Below are positions 52,643 to 61,946 of a stretch of DNA of 64,000 bases, in pieces; the first letter of the stretch is position 1, and each line of letters opens with the position of its first letter. The notes under the pieces are model-generated. The model made no database searches and was not told the DNA's origin. It saw only the letters and a program-made list of their open reading frames with translations. Source of the stretch: CAZCEC01 sp964497615 (GTDB lineage: Bacteria; Chloroflexota; Anaerolineae; Anaerolineales; UBA6663); the NCBI GenBank assembly GCA_964497615.1, contig CAZCEC010000009.1, positions 1 through 64,000 of the forward strand, written 5' to 3'. Both the position numbers and the translations under genes were made by a program.

Positions 52643-53305
52643 CTAGTTCGCCTGGAAGCCCAACGCCTCCAACTGGCGCGGCCCCACCAACAGCCGCACG
52701 TGGTCGTCGGTAATCTGGTCCACCCAGGTGATGGGCACGCGGCGGCGCTCCTTGAAGAGCAGGCCTTGCGAAATGACCAGACCGATCACCTGATCGGTGC
52801 GGGCATCCGTCAGCACCTCGTCCACGTTGCCCACGTGCTCGTCATCGCGGGTCAGCACCTTGGCGCCTTCCTTGAGCGCCACCGTGCCGGCCGGAATGTT
52901 CTGCTGGGTCTGCACGTGGAAGCGCTCAGCCGGCGCCACGGGGATGTGGGCAGGCGTGCCCAGGCCGATCGGGTACCAGAAGAGCTGCGTGGCGCCGTTG
53001 CGGGCCGCGTTCAGGCGCTCGTCGTCGCTCACGCGCACGTACCGCTCGGCCTCGAACTCCGGCAGCGCATCCATGTCCTCCGGCTGCGCGCGCAGGGTGA
53101 CGCCCTCCTCGGCGGCGTCGATGATCCACGCCACCGGCACCACCTTGTCCACCTTGAACAGCAGGCCCTTGCGAACGACGATGTGCGACAGCTCGCGGGT
53201 GCGCGGGTCGATCACCACGCGGTCCACCCGCCCCACCGCCGTACCGTCGGTTAGGGCGACCTCGGCATTGTTCTTGATCTGCAATGTCAGACTGGGTGCA
53301 TTCAT
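52643..53305 (-). CDS. PRC-barrel-domain protein, two repeats
   Basis: 220 residues with two related beta-barrel units: NNAEVALTDGTAVGRVDRVVIDPRTREL (about 14-41) and EGAKVLTRDDEHVGNVDEVLTDARTDQ (about 150-176), each followed by HIVVRKGLL/GLVISQGLL and then a hydrophobic strand. These match PRC-barrel proteins found in photosynthetic reaction centres and RNA-processing factors. Role unknown here. AGGA lies six bases before ATG 53305. Confidence 0.82.
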   Translation of the reverse strand: MNAPSLTLQIKNNAEVALTDGTAVGRVDRVVIDPRTRELSHIVVRKGLLFKVDKVVPVAWIIDAAEEGVTLRAQPEDMDALPEFEAERYVRVSDDERLNAARNGATQLFWYPIGLGTPAHIPVAPAERFHVQTQQNIPAGTVALKEGAKVLTRDDEHVGNVDEVLTDARTDQVIGLVISQGLLFKERRRVPITWVDQITDDHVRLLVGPRQLEALGFQAN

Positions 53306-53511
53306 TGGAAATCCTTTCACCAGTGGCCCCCTTCTGTGCCGGCGGGCAGCCCGCAGGCGGCCAACCCAGCCGGCATGCTGACTACGGTAGCATGGCCCGC
53401 CGGCTGAGGATGTCGGTGAAGGTGGTGAGTGCCGGTCAGCGGCAAACGGAGGGGGGTGTCGGGTTTGGTCTGACAGGCGGCGGCTGGGCGAACGGCCAGG
53501 GCGGGCGGCGC

Positions 53512-55866
53512 TTACTGCGCGGCGGGCGGCAGCGGCAGCCGGACGTTGATGCGCGTGCCCTGCCCCGGCCGGCCCTCGATGCTCAACTCGCCGCCGACGC
53601 TGGCAATGCGCTCGCGCATACCCACCAGTCCCAGCGAGCCGGGCTGGCCGATCTCGTCTGGGGTGATGCCGCGCCCGTCGTCCGCAACGAGCAGGTGCAG
53701 CGACTGCCCGGAGAGCGTCAGGCGCATCTCCACGCTCGCAGCCTGCGCGTGCCGCGCCACATTCGTCAGGCTCTCTTGCGCCGTCCGATAGAACGCGATG
53801 GTCTGCTCGGGGTCCAGCTCGAGGCGTTCGACATCGGCCTCGAATGTCACTTGCAGACCGGTGCGCGCGCCAAAGTCGCCTGCCAGCCAGTCCAGCGCCG
53901 CCGCCAGCCCCAGGTCGTCCAACAGGCTGGGACGCAGTTCGGAGGCCAGCCGGCGCACCGTCTGGATGGTCGAATCGATCAGGGCCGTCATGGCGTCGGC
54001 TCTATCCGTCAGCGCGGGCTGGTCGGGCGGCAGGCCCTTGCGGAGCGTCACCGCGTCCATCTTCAGACCCGTCAGCGCGCCGCCCAGCTCATCATGAATT
54101 TCGCGGGCGATATGGCGGCGCTCGGTCTCACGCGCCGATTGGAGCTGGCGCGACAGCCGGCGGAGCGCCTCGCGCGAGGCCTGCACCTCGTCCAGGCTCT
54201 GCCGCAATTGCTGGGTGCGCGCCGCCACGCGCTGCTCCAACTGGAGGTTGAGCGCCTGCGCATCTTCAAACAGCCGGGCATTGTCCAGCGCCAGGGCGGC
54301 CCGGCGGCTCACTTCCAGCGCCAGCCACACGTCGCCCCATACAAAGCGGCGGCCAGCCTGCGCGCGGGCCAGGGTCAGCACGCCCAGGGTGCGCCCCCGC
54401 GCCACCAGGGGCACGCAGATCAAGCTGGCCGCGGCCATCTCGCGCAGCACGGGCCACGCGGGCGCGTCCTCTGCCGGACCGGCGTTGAGCTTGGGCAGAA
54501 AGGCCAGCTTGCCGGAGGCCAACACCTGGGCCGGCTCGGCGGCGGAGGCCGCCTCCGGAGCATGGCGCCGGGCCGCCGCTTCGAGTTGGACAGCCTGTTC
54601 CGGATCAGCGTGGGCCACGCCTTCCAGCACTGGCTCGCCCTCCTGCCCAGCCAGATGCGCCACGCACCAGTCGGCCATGGCCGGCACAACAGCGTCTAGG
54701 ACCCCGCGCAGACGGGCGGCGGGATCGAGCGATGCCTCCAGCGCGCGCCCAGCTTCGGCCAGCACCTGGTTGGTCAGCTCCGCCGCCTGCCGCTCGCCGT
54801 CGCGCGATTGCAGCGCTTCGGCAGTGGCATTGAAGTCCTGGCCGAGCGCCCCCAGGTCGGTGCGCGTATCGCCCATGTGCACCCGCGCCGCCAAATCGCC
54901 CTGCCGCAGCCGGCGGAAACCGTGCGCCAGGGTCTCCACCGGCCGCAATACCAGTTGAATGCCCGTCAGATATGCCAAGCCAACTGTCAGCAATGTCAGG
55001 GCTATGATGACACCGCCGTAGAGCAGTATCTGGCGGTCAAACTTCATGAGGGCCTGTTGGCGCGACAGGCCCACCGCCAGGTATAGACCCAGGTCGGCTT
55101 CCCGGCCTAGCGGGCGATAGGCATACAGGCGCGAGTCGCCATCGGGGCCGGGCAGTTCCTGGGCAGCGTCCTCCCCGGTCAGGATGGCTTGCAGCAGCGG
55201 GCTGCCGTCGAGCCGCTGACCCAGCAGTCCTTCGGCCGTGGGATAGCGGGTCAGCACGGCTCCCTGACGGTCAAAGGTGATGATGTCGGCCGTGGGCGGC
55301 ACCGTGACCCCGGCCACAACGTCGGCCAGCCGCGCCAGGGGAACTTCCGCCACCACGACTCCGAACGGCTCATCCTGACCATCCAACAGGGGCGAGGCAA
55401 AGAAGAGCACGGGCTCGCCGGTTGCTGGGCTAAGCTCATACTCACCCAACGTGAAACGGCGCGTGTCCAGCGCCAGCGCGAGCCAGGGCCGCCCAAGGAC
55501 GCTGGCGGGCTGGCCCGCTTCCAGCGCCTGGCAGAGCACCTGTCCGGAGGTATCGGCCACCAACAGATCGGTGTACGAAGCGGATCGGGCCAGTACGTCG
55601 GCCAGCAGGACGCCGCAGGCAGCGCCACCGGCGCGCACCTCGGGCGTCTCGGCCAGGGTCGTCAGCACGAGGCGCACGCCCGCCACCAGGTTCTCCTGGC
55701 CGATGGCCACAAGCTGCCGCACGCTGCGGGCGTCGGTCTCCACCTGCGAGTAGACGCTTTGGCGCGCCTGCAGGCTGGCAAACAACAGCAGGCCCAGCGT
55801 GGGCAGCAGGCCCAGCCCCACCAACAGAATCAGGCGGCTGCGCAGACTATTCCAGATCGGATACAT
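53512..55866 (-). CDS. Membrane sensor histidine kinase, NarX/LiaS-like (HisKA_3)
   Basis: 784 residues. TM1 (LILLVGLGLLPTLGLLLFA) is followed by an extracytoplasmic sensor domain (about 35-280, Cache-like), TM2 (IIALTLLTVGLAYLTGI), a HAMP domain (RRLRQGDLAARVHMGD), a GAF domain (about 400-540), a coiled coil, the HisKA_3 box RRHIAREIHDELGGAL with the phosphorylated His, and the ATPase with NVARHAQAASVEM and DDGRGI. The kinase pairs with the divergent LuxR-type regulator. ATG 55866 lies only a few bases after the -10 box. Confidence 0.92.
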   Translation of the reverse strand: MYPIWNSLRSRLILLVGLGLLPTLGLLLFASLQARQSVYSQVETDARSVRQLVAIGQENLVAGVRLVLTTLAETPEVRAGGAACGVLLADVLARSASYTDLLVADTSGQVLCQALEAGQPASVLGRPWLALALDTRRFTLGEYELSPATGEPVLFFASPLLDGQDEPFGVVVAEVPLARLADVVAGVTVPPTADIITFDRQGAVLTRYPTAEGLLGQRLDGSPLLQAILTGEDAAQELPGPDGDSRLYAYRPLGREADLGLYLAVGLSRQQALMKFDRQILLYGGVIIALTLLTVGLAYLTGIQLVLRPVETLAHGFRRLRQGDLAARVHMGDTRTDLGALGQDFNATAEALQSRDGERQAAELTNQVLAEAGRALEASLDPAARLRGVLDAVVPAMADWCVAHLAGQEGEPVLEGVAHADPEQAVQLEAAARRHAPEAASAAEPAQVLASGKLAFLPKLNAGPAEDAPAWPVLREMAAASLICVPLVARGRTLGVLTLARAQAGRRFVWGDVWLALEVSRRAALALDNARLFEDAQALNLQLEQRVAARTQQLRQSLDEVQASREALRRLSRQLQSARETERRHIAREIHDELGGALTGLKMDAVTLRKGLPPDQPALTDRADAMTALIDSTIQTVRRLASELRPSLLDDLGLAAALDWLAGDFGARTGLQVTFEADVERLELDPEQTIAFYRTAQESLTNVARHAQAASVEMRLTLSGQSLHLLVADDGRGITPDEIGQPGSLGLVGMRERIASVGGELSIEGRPGQGTRINVRLPLPPAAQ

Positions 55867-55875
55867 ATTCGCCAC

Positions 55876-55882
55876 TATAATA
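55876..55882. promoter_or_regulatory. Overlapping divergent -10 boxes
   Basis: CTATAATAG contains TATAAT on the plus strand (55876-55881) and TATTAT on the minus strand (55877-55882). The kinase ATG (55866) and the regulator ATG (55904) lie on either side, the kinase within about 11 bases. Confidence 0.55.
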
Positions 55883-55903
55883 GCAAAGTATGGGGAGGCC
55901 CCG

Positions 55904-56536
55904 ATGATTCGAGTGGCAATTGCCGACGACCATGCGGTGGTGCGCCAGGGCTTGCGGCACATCATTAGCGAAACCGCCGACCTGAGCGTGGTGGGGGAGG
56001 CCGCCACGGGCACAGAGACCCTGGACCTGGCGCGCACGGTGGAGTGCGAGGTGCTGGTGCTCGACATGAGCATGCCCGGCCCCGGCGGGTTGGACATCCT
56101 GCGCGAGGTGCGGGCGCTGCGCCCCAGCCTGGCCATCTTGATACTGAGCATGTACCCGGAAGAGCAATTCGCCGTGCGGCTGTTGAAGAGCGGGGCGGAC
56201 GGCTACCTGAACAAGGAAAGCGCCCCGGACGAGCTGGTCACGGCCATCCGCAAGGTCGGCTCCGGCGGCAAGTACGTCAGCGCCGCCCTGGCGGAGAAGC
56301 TGGCCCAGGACCTTCGGACGGGCGGCAACACACTGCCGCATGAGACCCTCTCCGACCGCGAATTCCAGGTGCTGCGGCTCATTGCCGCCGGGCGCACCGC
56401 CAGCGAGATCGCGGCGCAGCTCTCCCTGAGCGTCAAGACCGTCAGCACCTACCGGTCCCGCCTGCTCACCAAGATGAACATGAGCACCAATGCCGACCTG
56501 ATGCGCTACGCCCTCGATCATGGGCTGGTGGAGTAG
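55904..56536 (+). CDS. LuxR/NarL-family response regulator
   Basis: 210 residues. Receiver domain with VAIADDHAVVRQGL, LVLDMSMPGPGG (phospho-Asp about residue 53) and a LKSGADGYLNK lysine. The C-terminal HTH_LuxR domain is LSDREFQVLRLIAAGRTASEIAAQLSLS (about 145-172) with VKTVSTYRSRLLTKM. GGGGAGG lies five bases before ATG 55904. It is the probable partner of the divergent kinase; targets are unknown. Confidence 0.95.
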   Translation: MIRVAIADDHAVVRQGLRHIISETADLSVVGEAATGTETLDLARTVECEVLVLDMSMPGPGGLDILREVRALRPSLAILILSMYPEEQFAVRLLKSGADGYLNKESAPDELVTAIRKVGSGGKYVSAALAEKLAQDLRTGGNTLPHETLSDREFQVLRLIAAGRTASEIAAQLSLSVKTVSTYRSRLLTKMNMSTNADLMRYALDHGLVE

Positions 56537-56635
56537 CGCGCGTGTCAGACTAACACCGACAAGGACCTCAGGCCCAGTCTGACAACTAATCCTGGCGGCT
56601 GCCGACTGTGCACCCTGGGACCTCGGTGCTATGTT

Positions 56636-57031
56636 GTGTGGCTAGTGACCACAGCCGCGTTGAGCGTATTGATTGTTGACGATTCCGAAGCCGTGCGCGT
56701 GCGGCTTCAGGAGATGGTGCGCCGCCTGCCGGGGATGGAGGTGGCCGGCCTGGCCGCCAGCGTGTCGGAGGCGCGCCAGGCCATCACGGACCTCCGGCCG
56801 GGTGCCGTGATCCTTGACCTCCAACTCCCAGATGGCAACGGGCTGGCGGTGCTCCGGGCGGCGCGCCAGGCCGAGGCGGCCCCCAAGTTCGTCGTGCTCA
56901 CCAACTATGCCTCGCCTCAGTACCGCCGGCGCTGCCTGGCTGATGGCGCCAGCTACTTCCTGGATAAGTCCCACGAATTCGAGCAGATCCCCGGCGCCCT
57001 GCGGGAGCTGGCGGAGGCCGCCGAGGCCTGA
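56636..57031 (+). CDS. Single-domain response regulator
   Basis: 131 residues, one receiver domain with LSVLIVDDSEAVRVRL, AVILDLQLPDGNGL (phospho-Asp), VVLTNYASPQYR and ASYFLDKSHEF (lysine). No output domain. GTG 56636 is used, with GTG 56645 also possible; neither has a clear ribosome-binding site. It lies 99 bases after the LuxR regulator and could serve the same kinase as a phosphate sink or connector. Confidence 0.85.
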   Translation: MWLVTTAALSVLIVDDSEAVRVRLQEMVRRLPGMEVAGLAASVSEARQAITDLRPGAVILDLQLPDGNGLAVLRAARQAEAAPKFVVLTNYASPQYRRRCLADGASYFLDKSHEFEQIPGALRELAEAAEA

Positions 57032-57266
57032 CCCGCGCTCGTCTTAGGCGCCACATTCAATCGCTCCCTGCCTGGCCGGGCCCGCTGCCGGCCAGGTTTT
57101 ATTGCTGGCCCCGCCCCGCCTGTCAGACACATTCCGACAGCAGCCACGCCGCCCGTCCGACAACCTGCCGCGGTCTTGGCCGATAGCGGCCCGGGCCGGC
57201 AGGCGGTATGGTGTCAGCGTTCGCAGCACGCAGGCGAACCATTGCCATAGAACAAGGAGAAACACC

Positions 57267-57542
57267 ATGTTAGTCAACTTCATCGTTTGGATCATCATCG
57301 GGGGCCTCATCGGCTGGCTGGCCAGCCTCATCATGGGCAACGACTCGCAGATGGGTCTGCTGCTCAACATCATTGTCGGTGTGGTGGGCGCCTTCGTGGC
57401 CGGGCTGTTGCTCTCGCCCCTGTTCGGCATCGGCACCATCAACGAGGGCAACTTCAGCTTCCCAGCCATGGCCATCTCGCTGTTGGGCGCAGTCCTGCTG
57501 CTGGGGGTGATCAACCTGTTCCAGCGCGGACGCGCCCGCTAA
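57267..57542 (+). CDS. GlsB/YeaQ/YmgE-family small membrane protein
   Basis: 91 residues with three hydrophobic helices. VNFIVWIIIGGLIGWLASLIMG and LLNIIVGVVGAFVAGLLLS are the glycine-rich helices of the transglycosylase-associated/YeaQ family, often stress induced. AAGGAGA lies six bases before ATG 57267. It heads a group of three small envelope proteins on the plus strand. Confidence 0.88.
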   Translation: MLVNFIVWIIIGGLIGWLASLIMGNDSQMGLLLNIIVGVVGAFVAGLLLSPLFGIGTINEGNFSFPAMAISLLGAVLLLGVINLFQRGRAR

Positions 57543-57559
57543 GCCAAGGAGAAACAAGC

Positions 57560-57937
57560 ATGACGCACATGTCTGACGCAATGTCCATGAAGAAGGGCCT
57601 GGGGTTCTTGACCGGCCTGGTGTTTGGCGGGTTGGCCGGGGCGGGCGCCGCGCTGCTGCTGGCCCCCCGCCCCGGCGCCGAAACGCGCCGCCTCATCCGC
57701 GACCAGGTGGAAACCGCCCGGGATCAGGCCGCGCTCTCGCTGGACGAGGCGCGCTACAACGCGGAGCGGGCCGTGCATGACGCCGGCCACAAGGTCGAAC
57801 AACTCCAGCGCCGGGGCCGCCTGCTGTGGCGGCGCAACGTCAACCGGCTGCAGGAAAGCGCGGCCGCGGTGAAGGCCTCGGCCCAGGAGGCAGTGAAGGG
57901 CACGCGGCCCAAGCCGGCCGCCCAGCCCACCCGCTAA
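57560..57937 (+). CDS. YtxH-domain small membrane protein
   Basis: 125 residues. Helix FLTGLVFGGLAGAGAALLLAPRPG matches the YtxH N-terminus, with the basic/amphipathic coiled-coil remainder rich in Arg, Ala and Glu. Members are stress-linked envelope or general stress proteins. AAGGAGA precedes ATG 57560, 17 bases after the previous gene, so co-transcription is likely. Confidence 0.86.
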   Translation: MTHMSDAMSMKKGLGFLTGLVFGGLAGAGAALLLAPRPGAETRRLIRDQVETARDQAALSLDEARYNAERAVHDAGHKVEQLQRRGRLLWRRNVNRLQESAAAVKASAQEAVKGTRPKPAAQPTR

Positions 57938-58035
57938 GGCGCCGGTCAGACGCCTGACGGGCGCGGGCGCGCCAGGCCGAGGGCACTCGCCCGGCTGGCG
58001 CACCCGCGCCCGAGTTCTTGAAAGGAGCAACTCGC

Positions 58036-58464
58036 ATGAACACCAACGAACAACGCCTGTTCACCTTCAAAGCCTATCAGCTCATCTGGTTCGTCATCGG
58101 CCTGATCGAGGCCCTGCTGGCGCTGCGCTTTACGCTCAAGCTCATCGCCGCCAACCCCGGCAGCCCGTTTGCCGACTTCATCTATAGCCTCAGCGGCCTG
58201 TTCCTGCTGCCCTTCTTCGGGCTTACGATCACGCCCAGCGTAGGCGGCATCGTGCTGGAGTTTCACACCCTCATCGCCATGATCGTCTATGCCTTGGTGG
58301 GCTGGGGCTTGCAGCGGCTGATCGAGGTCCTGTTCTATCAGCCGGCCGATGTCGTGCCCACCCAGGTGGTGACGCCTACGCAGGTGGTGATTCCGCCGGA
58401 GTATCATCCCGTGGAGCCGCACACGCACCCGCCGTCCGAGCGGCAGGGCATTCAGCGCACCTAG
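58036..58464 (+). CDS. YggT-like small membrane protein
   Basis: 142 residues with three hydrophobic helices (QLIWFVIGLIEALLALRFTLK; FADFIYSLSGLFLLPFFGL; FHTLIAMIVYALVGWGLQRLI) and a Pro/Thr/His-rich tail. The pattern LALRFTLKLIAANPGSPFADFIYSLS is typical of YggT-like proteins. AAAGGAG precedes ATG 58036. Third member of the stress-type cluster. Confidence 0.8.
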   Translation: MNTNEQRLFTFKAYQLIWFVIGLIEALLALRFTLKLIAANPGSPFADFIYSLSGLFLLPFFGLTITPSVGGIVLEFHTLIAMIVYALVGWGLQRLIEVLFYQPADVVPTQVVTPTQVVIPPEYHPVEPHTHPPSERQGIQRT

Positions 58465-58500
58465 CCCGCGGCCTCGACCGCTCAGCAGATTGATACTGCC

Positions 58501-58530
58501 GCAGCGCCCGCCTGATCAGGCGGGCGCTGC
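58501..58530 (+). terminator. Perfect 30-bp palindrome, probable terminator
   Basis: GCAGCGCCCGCCTGA is followed directly by its reverse complement, TCAGGCGGGCGCTGC. TTGTATTCC follows on the plus strand, a weak U-tract. It lies between the YggT-like gene and the LppM-like gene and would stop transcripts on either strand. Confidence 0.65.
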
Positions 58531-58612
58531 TTGTATTCCAGGGCCGCTTGCCCCACCCCCCGCCTTCCCGTACACTGGAGGCACGTACCAACCCTTGCCT
58601 CCGGAGGATGCC

Positions 58613-59344
58613 ATGAAACGACGCTTGGCACTTGCTGCCCTGCTCACCGCCGCGCTGCTTTTGGCGGCCTGCACCATCCAGATCAACACCACCGTGCAGT
58701 CCTCAGGCGCGGGCGAGCTGCGCACCGAGATGGGCTTCAACCAGGCCGACCAGGAAGCCTTGAGCGGCATCGGCGCCTCACCCGAGGAGTTCTGCGCCGA
58801 TATGCAGTCCGAGGAGAACCTGGCCGAGGATGTGCCGGTGACTGTCGAGGAGCGCGGCGACGAAGTCTGGTGCGTGGTTACCGTTCCTTTTACCAACCTG
58901 GACGAGCTGCGCGAGCTGTATGCCGGCATGGGCGGCATCACCGTCAACCGGCTTGAGATGAGCGGCGACCAATTCTTCTACGACGTTGATGTGGAGTTCG
59001 CCGCCGAGGAAGCCGAGGGCATGGGCGCCCTCGAATTGAGCTACCACTGGCAGGTGACGATGCCGGGCGCCGTCGCCTTCCACAACGCCCAGCAAGCCGA
59101 TGGCCGCACCCTCACCTGGGAAGTGGGTCTGGGCGAGACCATCAACGCCATGGCCTCCAGCAGCCTCGGCGGCGGCGGCGCGGGCCTGCTCCCGGATGCC
59201 TCCGGGCTGGGGCCGATAGAATGGATCCTCATCGGCCTGGCCGCATTCTTCTGCTGCGGCCTGCTCGTGGTGGTAGTGGCCGTGGTGGTGTACTTTGTGA
59301 TGCGCGGCCGCAAGGCGGCGCCCGCCAGCCCGCCCCCCGGTTAG
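58613..59344 (+). CDS. LppM-like (DUF3153) membrane lipoprotein
   Basis: 243 residues. The signal peptide ends in LLAAC (Cys about residue 20). The domain continues with TIQINTTVQSSGAGELRTEMG, two later cysteines (EEFCADM and EVWCVV) and strands ending near residue 180. Glycine-rich linker, then a C-terminal transmembrane helix (ILIGLAAFFCCGLLVVVVAVVV) and short basic tail. The layout matches LppM-like proteins: secreted domain tethered at both ends. GGAGG lies five bases before ATG 58613. Confidence 0.82.
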   Translation: MKRRLALAALLTAALLLAACTIQINTTVQSSGAGELRTEMGFNQADQEALSGIGASPEEFCADMQSEENLAEDVPVTVEERGDEVWCVVTVPFTNLDELRELYAGMGGITVNRLEMSGDQFFYDVDVEFAAEEAEGMGALELSYHWQVTMPGAVAFHNAQQADGRTLTWEVGLGETINAMASSSLGGGGAGLLPDASGLGPIEWILIGLAAFFCCGLLVVVVAVVVYFVMRGRKAAPASPPPG

Positions 59345-59528
59345 CCAGCGCCAACTGGCGCAGGTGAGACCAGCCCGGGAGGCCCGCCACCGGAAATCTG
59401 CGGCCATGCGGGCCTCCCAGGCTGGCACACGCCTCCCCCCGTCTGGCACCCTTGTTGCATCGTATCCAGGCAGCGCGCGCCGTTCCCTTGCTTTCGGCAA
59501 GGCAAACCATCCCGGCCGCGCCGGGCCC

Positions 59529-60674
59529 ATGACCCTTATTGGAAAAGGCTGGTTCATCTGGCAAGTGGCGCGCTGCGAGGGCGGATCGCCCGCGGCCATC
59601 GCCGACAAGGCCGTTGCCGCAGGCCTCAGCCACGTGCTGCTCAAGGTGGCCGAGCGCACGTACGCCTATGGCGTTGACCGCCAGGGCCGCGACCTCGTCC
59701 GCGCCGCCGCCGAGGAACTGCACGCACGCGGCCTCCAGGTGTGGGGCTGGCATTACGTCTATGGGGATAAGCCCGTCGCCGAGGCCGAGATTGCCGTGCG
59801 CCGCTGCACCGAGCTGGCGCTCGACGGCTACGTGATCGACGCGGAGCGCGAGTACAAGCTGCCCGGCCGGGCCGCCGCCGCCCAGCGCTTCATGGCCTCC
59901 CTGCGCGGCGCGCTGCCGGCGGGCGTGCCGGTAGCCCTATCTTCCTATCGCTACCCCGCGCTGCACCGGCAGGTGCCGTGGGCGGAATTTCTGGAAGGCT
60001 GCGACCTGGCGATGCCGCAGGTCTATTGGGAGCAATCGCACAACGCCGCCCAGCAGCTTGCCCGGTCGGTGCGCGAATACCAGGACGCCAATCTGGTGCG
60101 GCACCCGCGCCCCGTCATCCCCACCGGCGCGGCCTATGGCACCAATGGCTGGCGCGCCACGCCGGACGACATCCAGGCCTTCCTGCGCGAGGCCCAGCGG
60201 CTGTCGCTCTCCGCCGCGAACTTCTACAGTTGGGACTATGCCGCGAGCGCCAACAATGGCGACCTATGGGAGGCCGTGGCCGCCTTCGACTGGCGGCCCG
60301 GCGAGATCACGCCGGACGTGGAGGGCCCCGTGCGCCGCTACTTCGAGGCTCTCAACCAGGGGTCGCTTCAGCGCGTGCTCGACTGTTACGACCCGCAGGC
60401 CGCGCACGTCACGGCGCCGCGCACCCGCGTGGGCCATCTGGCGCTTCGCGAGTGGTATGGCGACTTCCTGCAAGACCTGGCGGGCGCCGAGTTCACGCTC
60501 CAGTCACTCTCTGGCTCCGGCAACACGCGCCATGCCGAGTGGACCGCCGTGGCCCCGCAGGCCCAGGTGCTCGATGGGGCCGACACCTTCGGCGTGCTCG
60601 ATGGCCGCATCATCTATCACACCACGGCCTACCGCCTGATCCGCACGCCCGATATCGTTCTGGCCGCAACTTGA
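59529..60674 (+). CDS. GH25-like TIM-barrel protein with C-terminal SnoaL-like domain
   Basis: 381 residues. Residues 1-260 resemble DUF1906/GH25-like barrels (GKGWFIWQVARCEGGSPAAI, GLQVWGWHYVYGDKPVAEAE, GYVIDAEREYKLPGRAAAA). Residues 270-381 form a SnoaL-like domain (VRRYFEALNQGSLQRVLDCYDP). No signal peptide. Possible roles are glycan or small-ligand hydrolysis; the key acidic residues (DAERE) are present. Function unknown. Confidence 0.72.
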   Translation: MTLIGKGWFIWQVARCEGGSPAAIADKAVAAGLSHVLLKVAERTYAYGVDRQGRDLVRAAAEELHARGLQVWGWHYVYGDKPVAEAEIAVRRCTELALDGYVIDAEREYKLPGRAAAAQRFMASLRGALPAGVPVALSSYRYPALHRQVPWAEFLEGCDLAMPQVYWEQSHNAAQQLARSVREYQDANLVRHPRPVIPTGAAYGTNGWRATPDDIQAFLREAQRLSLSAANFYSWDYAASANNGDLWEAVAAFDWRPGEITPDVEGPVRRYFEALNQGSLQRVLDCYDPQAAHVTAPRTRVGHLALREWYGDFLQDLAGAEFTLQSLSGSGNTRHAEWTAVAPQAQVLDGADTFGVLDGRIIYHTTAYRLIRTPDIVLAAT

Positions 60675-60684
60675 CCGGACGCAC

Positions 60685-60745
60685 AGACCTGCCAGGTTCT
60701 GCATCGCGCGCCTCTATCGGCTCGCACGCAAATCCTGGCAGGTCT
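60685..60745. repeat. Long inverted repeat between convergent genes
   Basis: AGACCTGCCAGG (60685-60696) and CCTGGCAGGTCT (60734-60745) are perfect 12-base arms 37 bases apart. It lies between the GH25-like gene and the opposing baeRF gene and could be a bidirectional terminator or a dispersed repeat. Confidence 0.7.
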
Positions 60746-60779
60746 TGGCCTTCACCATCAAAATGACTGGGTGGCCGTC

Positions 60780-61946
60780 TCAGTACCGGAAGACCGCGGC
60801 CAACGGCTGCCAGGCCGGCATCTGTTCCGCCGGCACGACATAGACCGCGCCGCTGTTGAGATAGGCCTGCACCGTCGCCATGTCCAGCAGGTCTTCATTC
60901 TCGGCCGTCGGCTGAGCCTGGAGCACCACCTCCCCGGTCTCGGCCACGAACTGGCCCCATTGGTGCGCGCCCAAGCGCGCAAACAGGCTCTCCACCCGGC
61001 CAAAGTGGGCGGCCGCGACGATCTCGGGCACGTCGGTGGAGGCCAGCGGGCTGCCCGCCCCCACCAGCGCCTTGAATTTGTCCACCGCCGCCTCGCGCGG
61101 CTGGATGATGGCTGGCCGCACAATGTCCCAGGCCCGCGCGTGCAGCTCCTCAGCGCGCAGATCATCTGGATTGCCGTACAAGCCCTCGTCTATCAGGCCG
61201 GGATAGCTGTTGGCCTCGCGATACAACGGGTGCAGATACTCCACCCCAGCCAGCACCAGCGGCGCCTGGCGCGCCCCCAGCCATTCCCGCAGCCCGTGGT
61301 TCACGCGCTGGAAGTAGCGCAGGATGTCGCTCTTGGTGTCCTCCTCGCCGCCGCCGTGGCCGTGATAGATCGCCGTCCCCCGCCCCACCGGCGCGGTGGT
61401 GGCGGTGTGGAACTGCACGCTCTTCACGAGCGTTTCCTCCGCCAGCGCTTCCTTCAGGCCCTGCGGAATGGTGTCCACATCTACTTCGCGCACCGCGTGC
61501 CGGGTGCCCTCCAGCAGCCGGGCTTGCTTCTGGCTCAGCGCCAGAATGTAGAAGACGCCATCCGGCCGCAGCGCCCGCAGCAGCGGCTTGAGGTGCATCC
61601 GCGAACCCACCACCACCAGTTCTTCCACCTCATACGTCAGCGGGTACTGCCACGATTGCCCTTCGGTCAGAAACAGCGCCAGGCCATTGGCCGGGTTCTC
61701 CGCAAAGTACCGGCGCGGCAGCAGGTCTTCGGCCGGCGCCAGCAGGGCCTGCGCCTCGGGCGCCCGCACCCCCATCGCCAGCAGGCGTCTTTCGGCCTCA
61801 GCCAGCAAATTCCTCAGCCGGATGGGGTCCTGCTGGCCATCCGGCCCAACCGGGTGAGTCGGCATGAAGAGCGAGACGCATGGCTGGCTGCGAATCTCGG
61901 CTAGAGTGCGCAGTTCTTCCCGCGATACAACTTCATACGACGGCAT
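60780..61946 (-). CDS. baeRF3-type (archaeo-eukaryotic release-factor-like) protein
   Basis: 388 residues. The N-terminal part (LRTLAEIRSQPCVSLFMPTHP, LLAEAERRLLAMGV) and the middle eRF1-like core (GVFYILALSQKQARLLEG) match the bacterial baeRF family 3. In archaea and eukaryotes the fold recognises stop codons; in bacteria it is thought to act in ribosome rescue or be a toxin. AAAGGAG lies seven bases before ATG 61946. No partner gene is next to it. Confidence 0.78.
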   Translation of the reverse strand: MPSYEVVSREELRTLAEIRSQPCVSLFMPTHPVGPDGQQDPIRLRNLLAEAERRLLAMGVRAPEAQALLAPAEDLLPRRYFAENPANGLALFLTEGQSWQYPLTYEVEELVVVGSRMHLKPLLRALRPDGVFYILALSQKQARLLEGTRHAVREVDVDTIPQGLKEALAEETLVKSVQFHTATTAPVGRGTAIYHGHGGGEEDTKSDILRYFQRVNHGLREWLGARQAPLVLAGVEYLHPLYREANSYPGLIDEGLYGNPDDLRAEELHARAWDIVRPAIIQPREAAVDKFKALVGAGSPLASTDVPEIVAAAHFGRVESLFARLGAHQWGQFVAETGEVVLQAQPTAENEDLLDMATVQAYLNSGAVYVVPAEQMPAWQPLAAVFRY

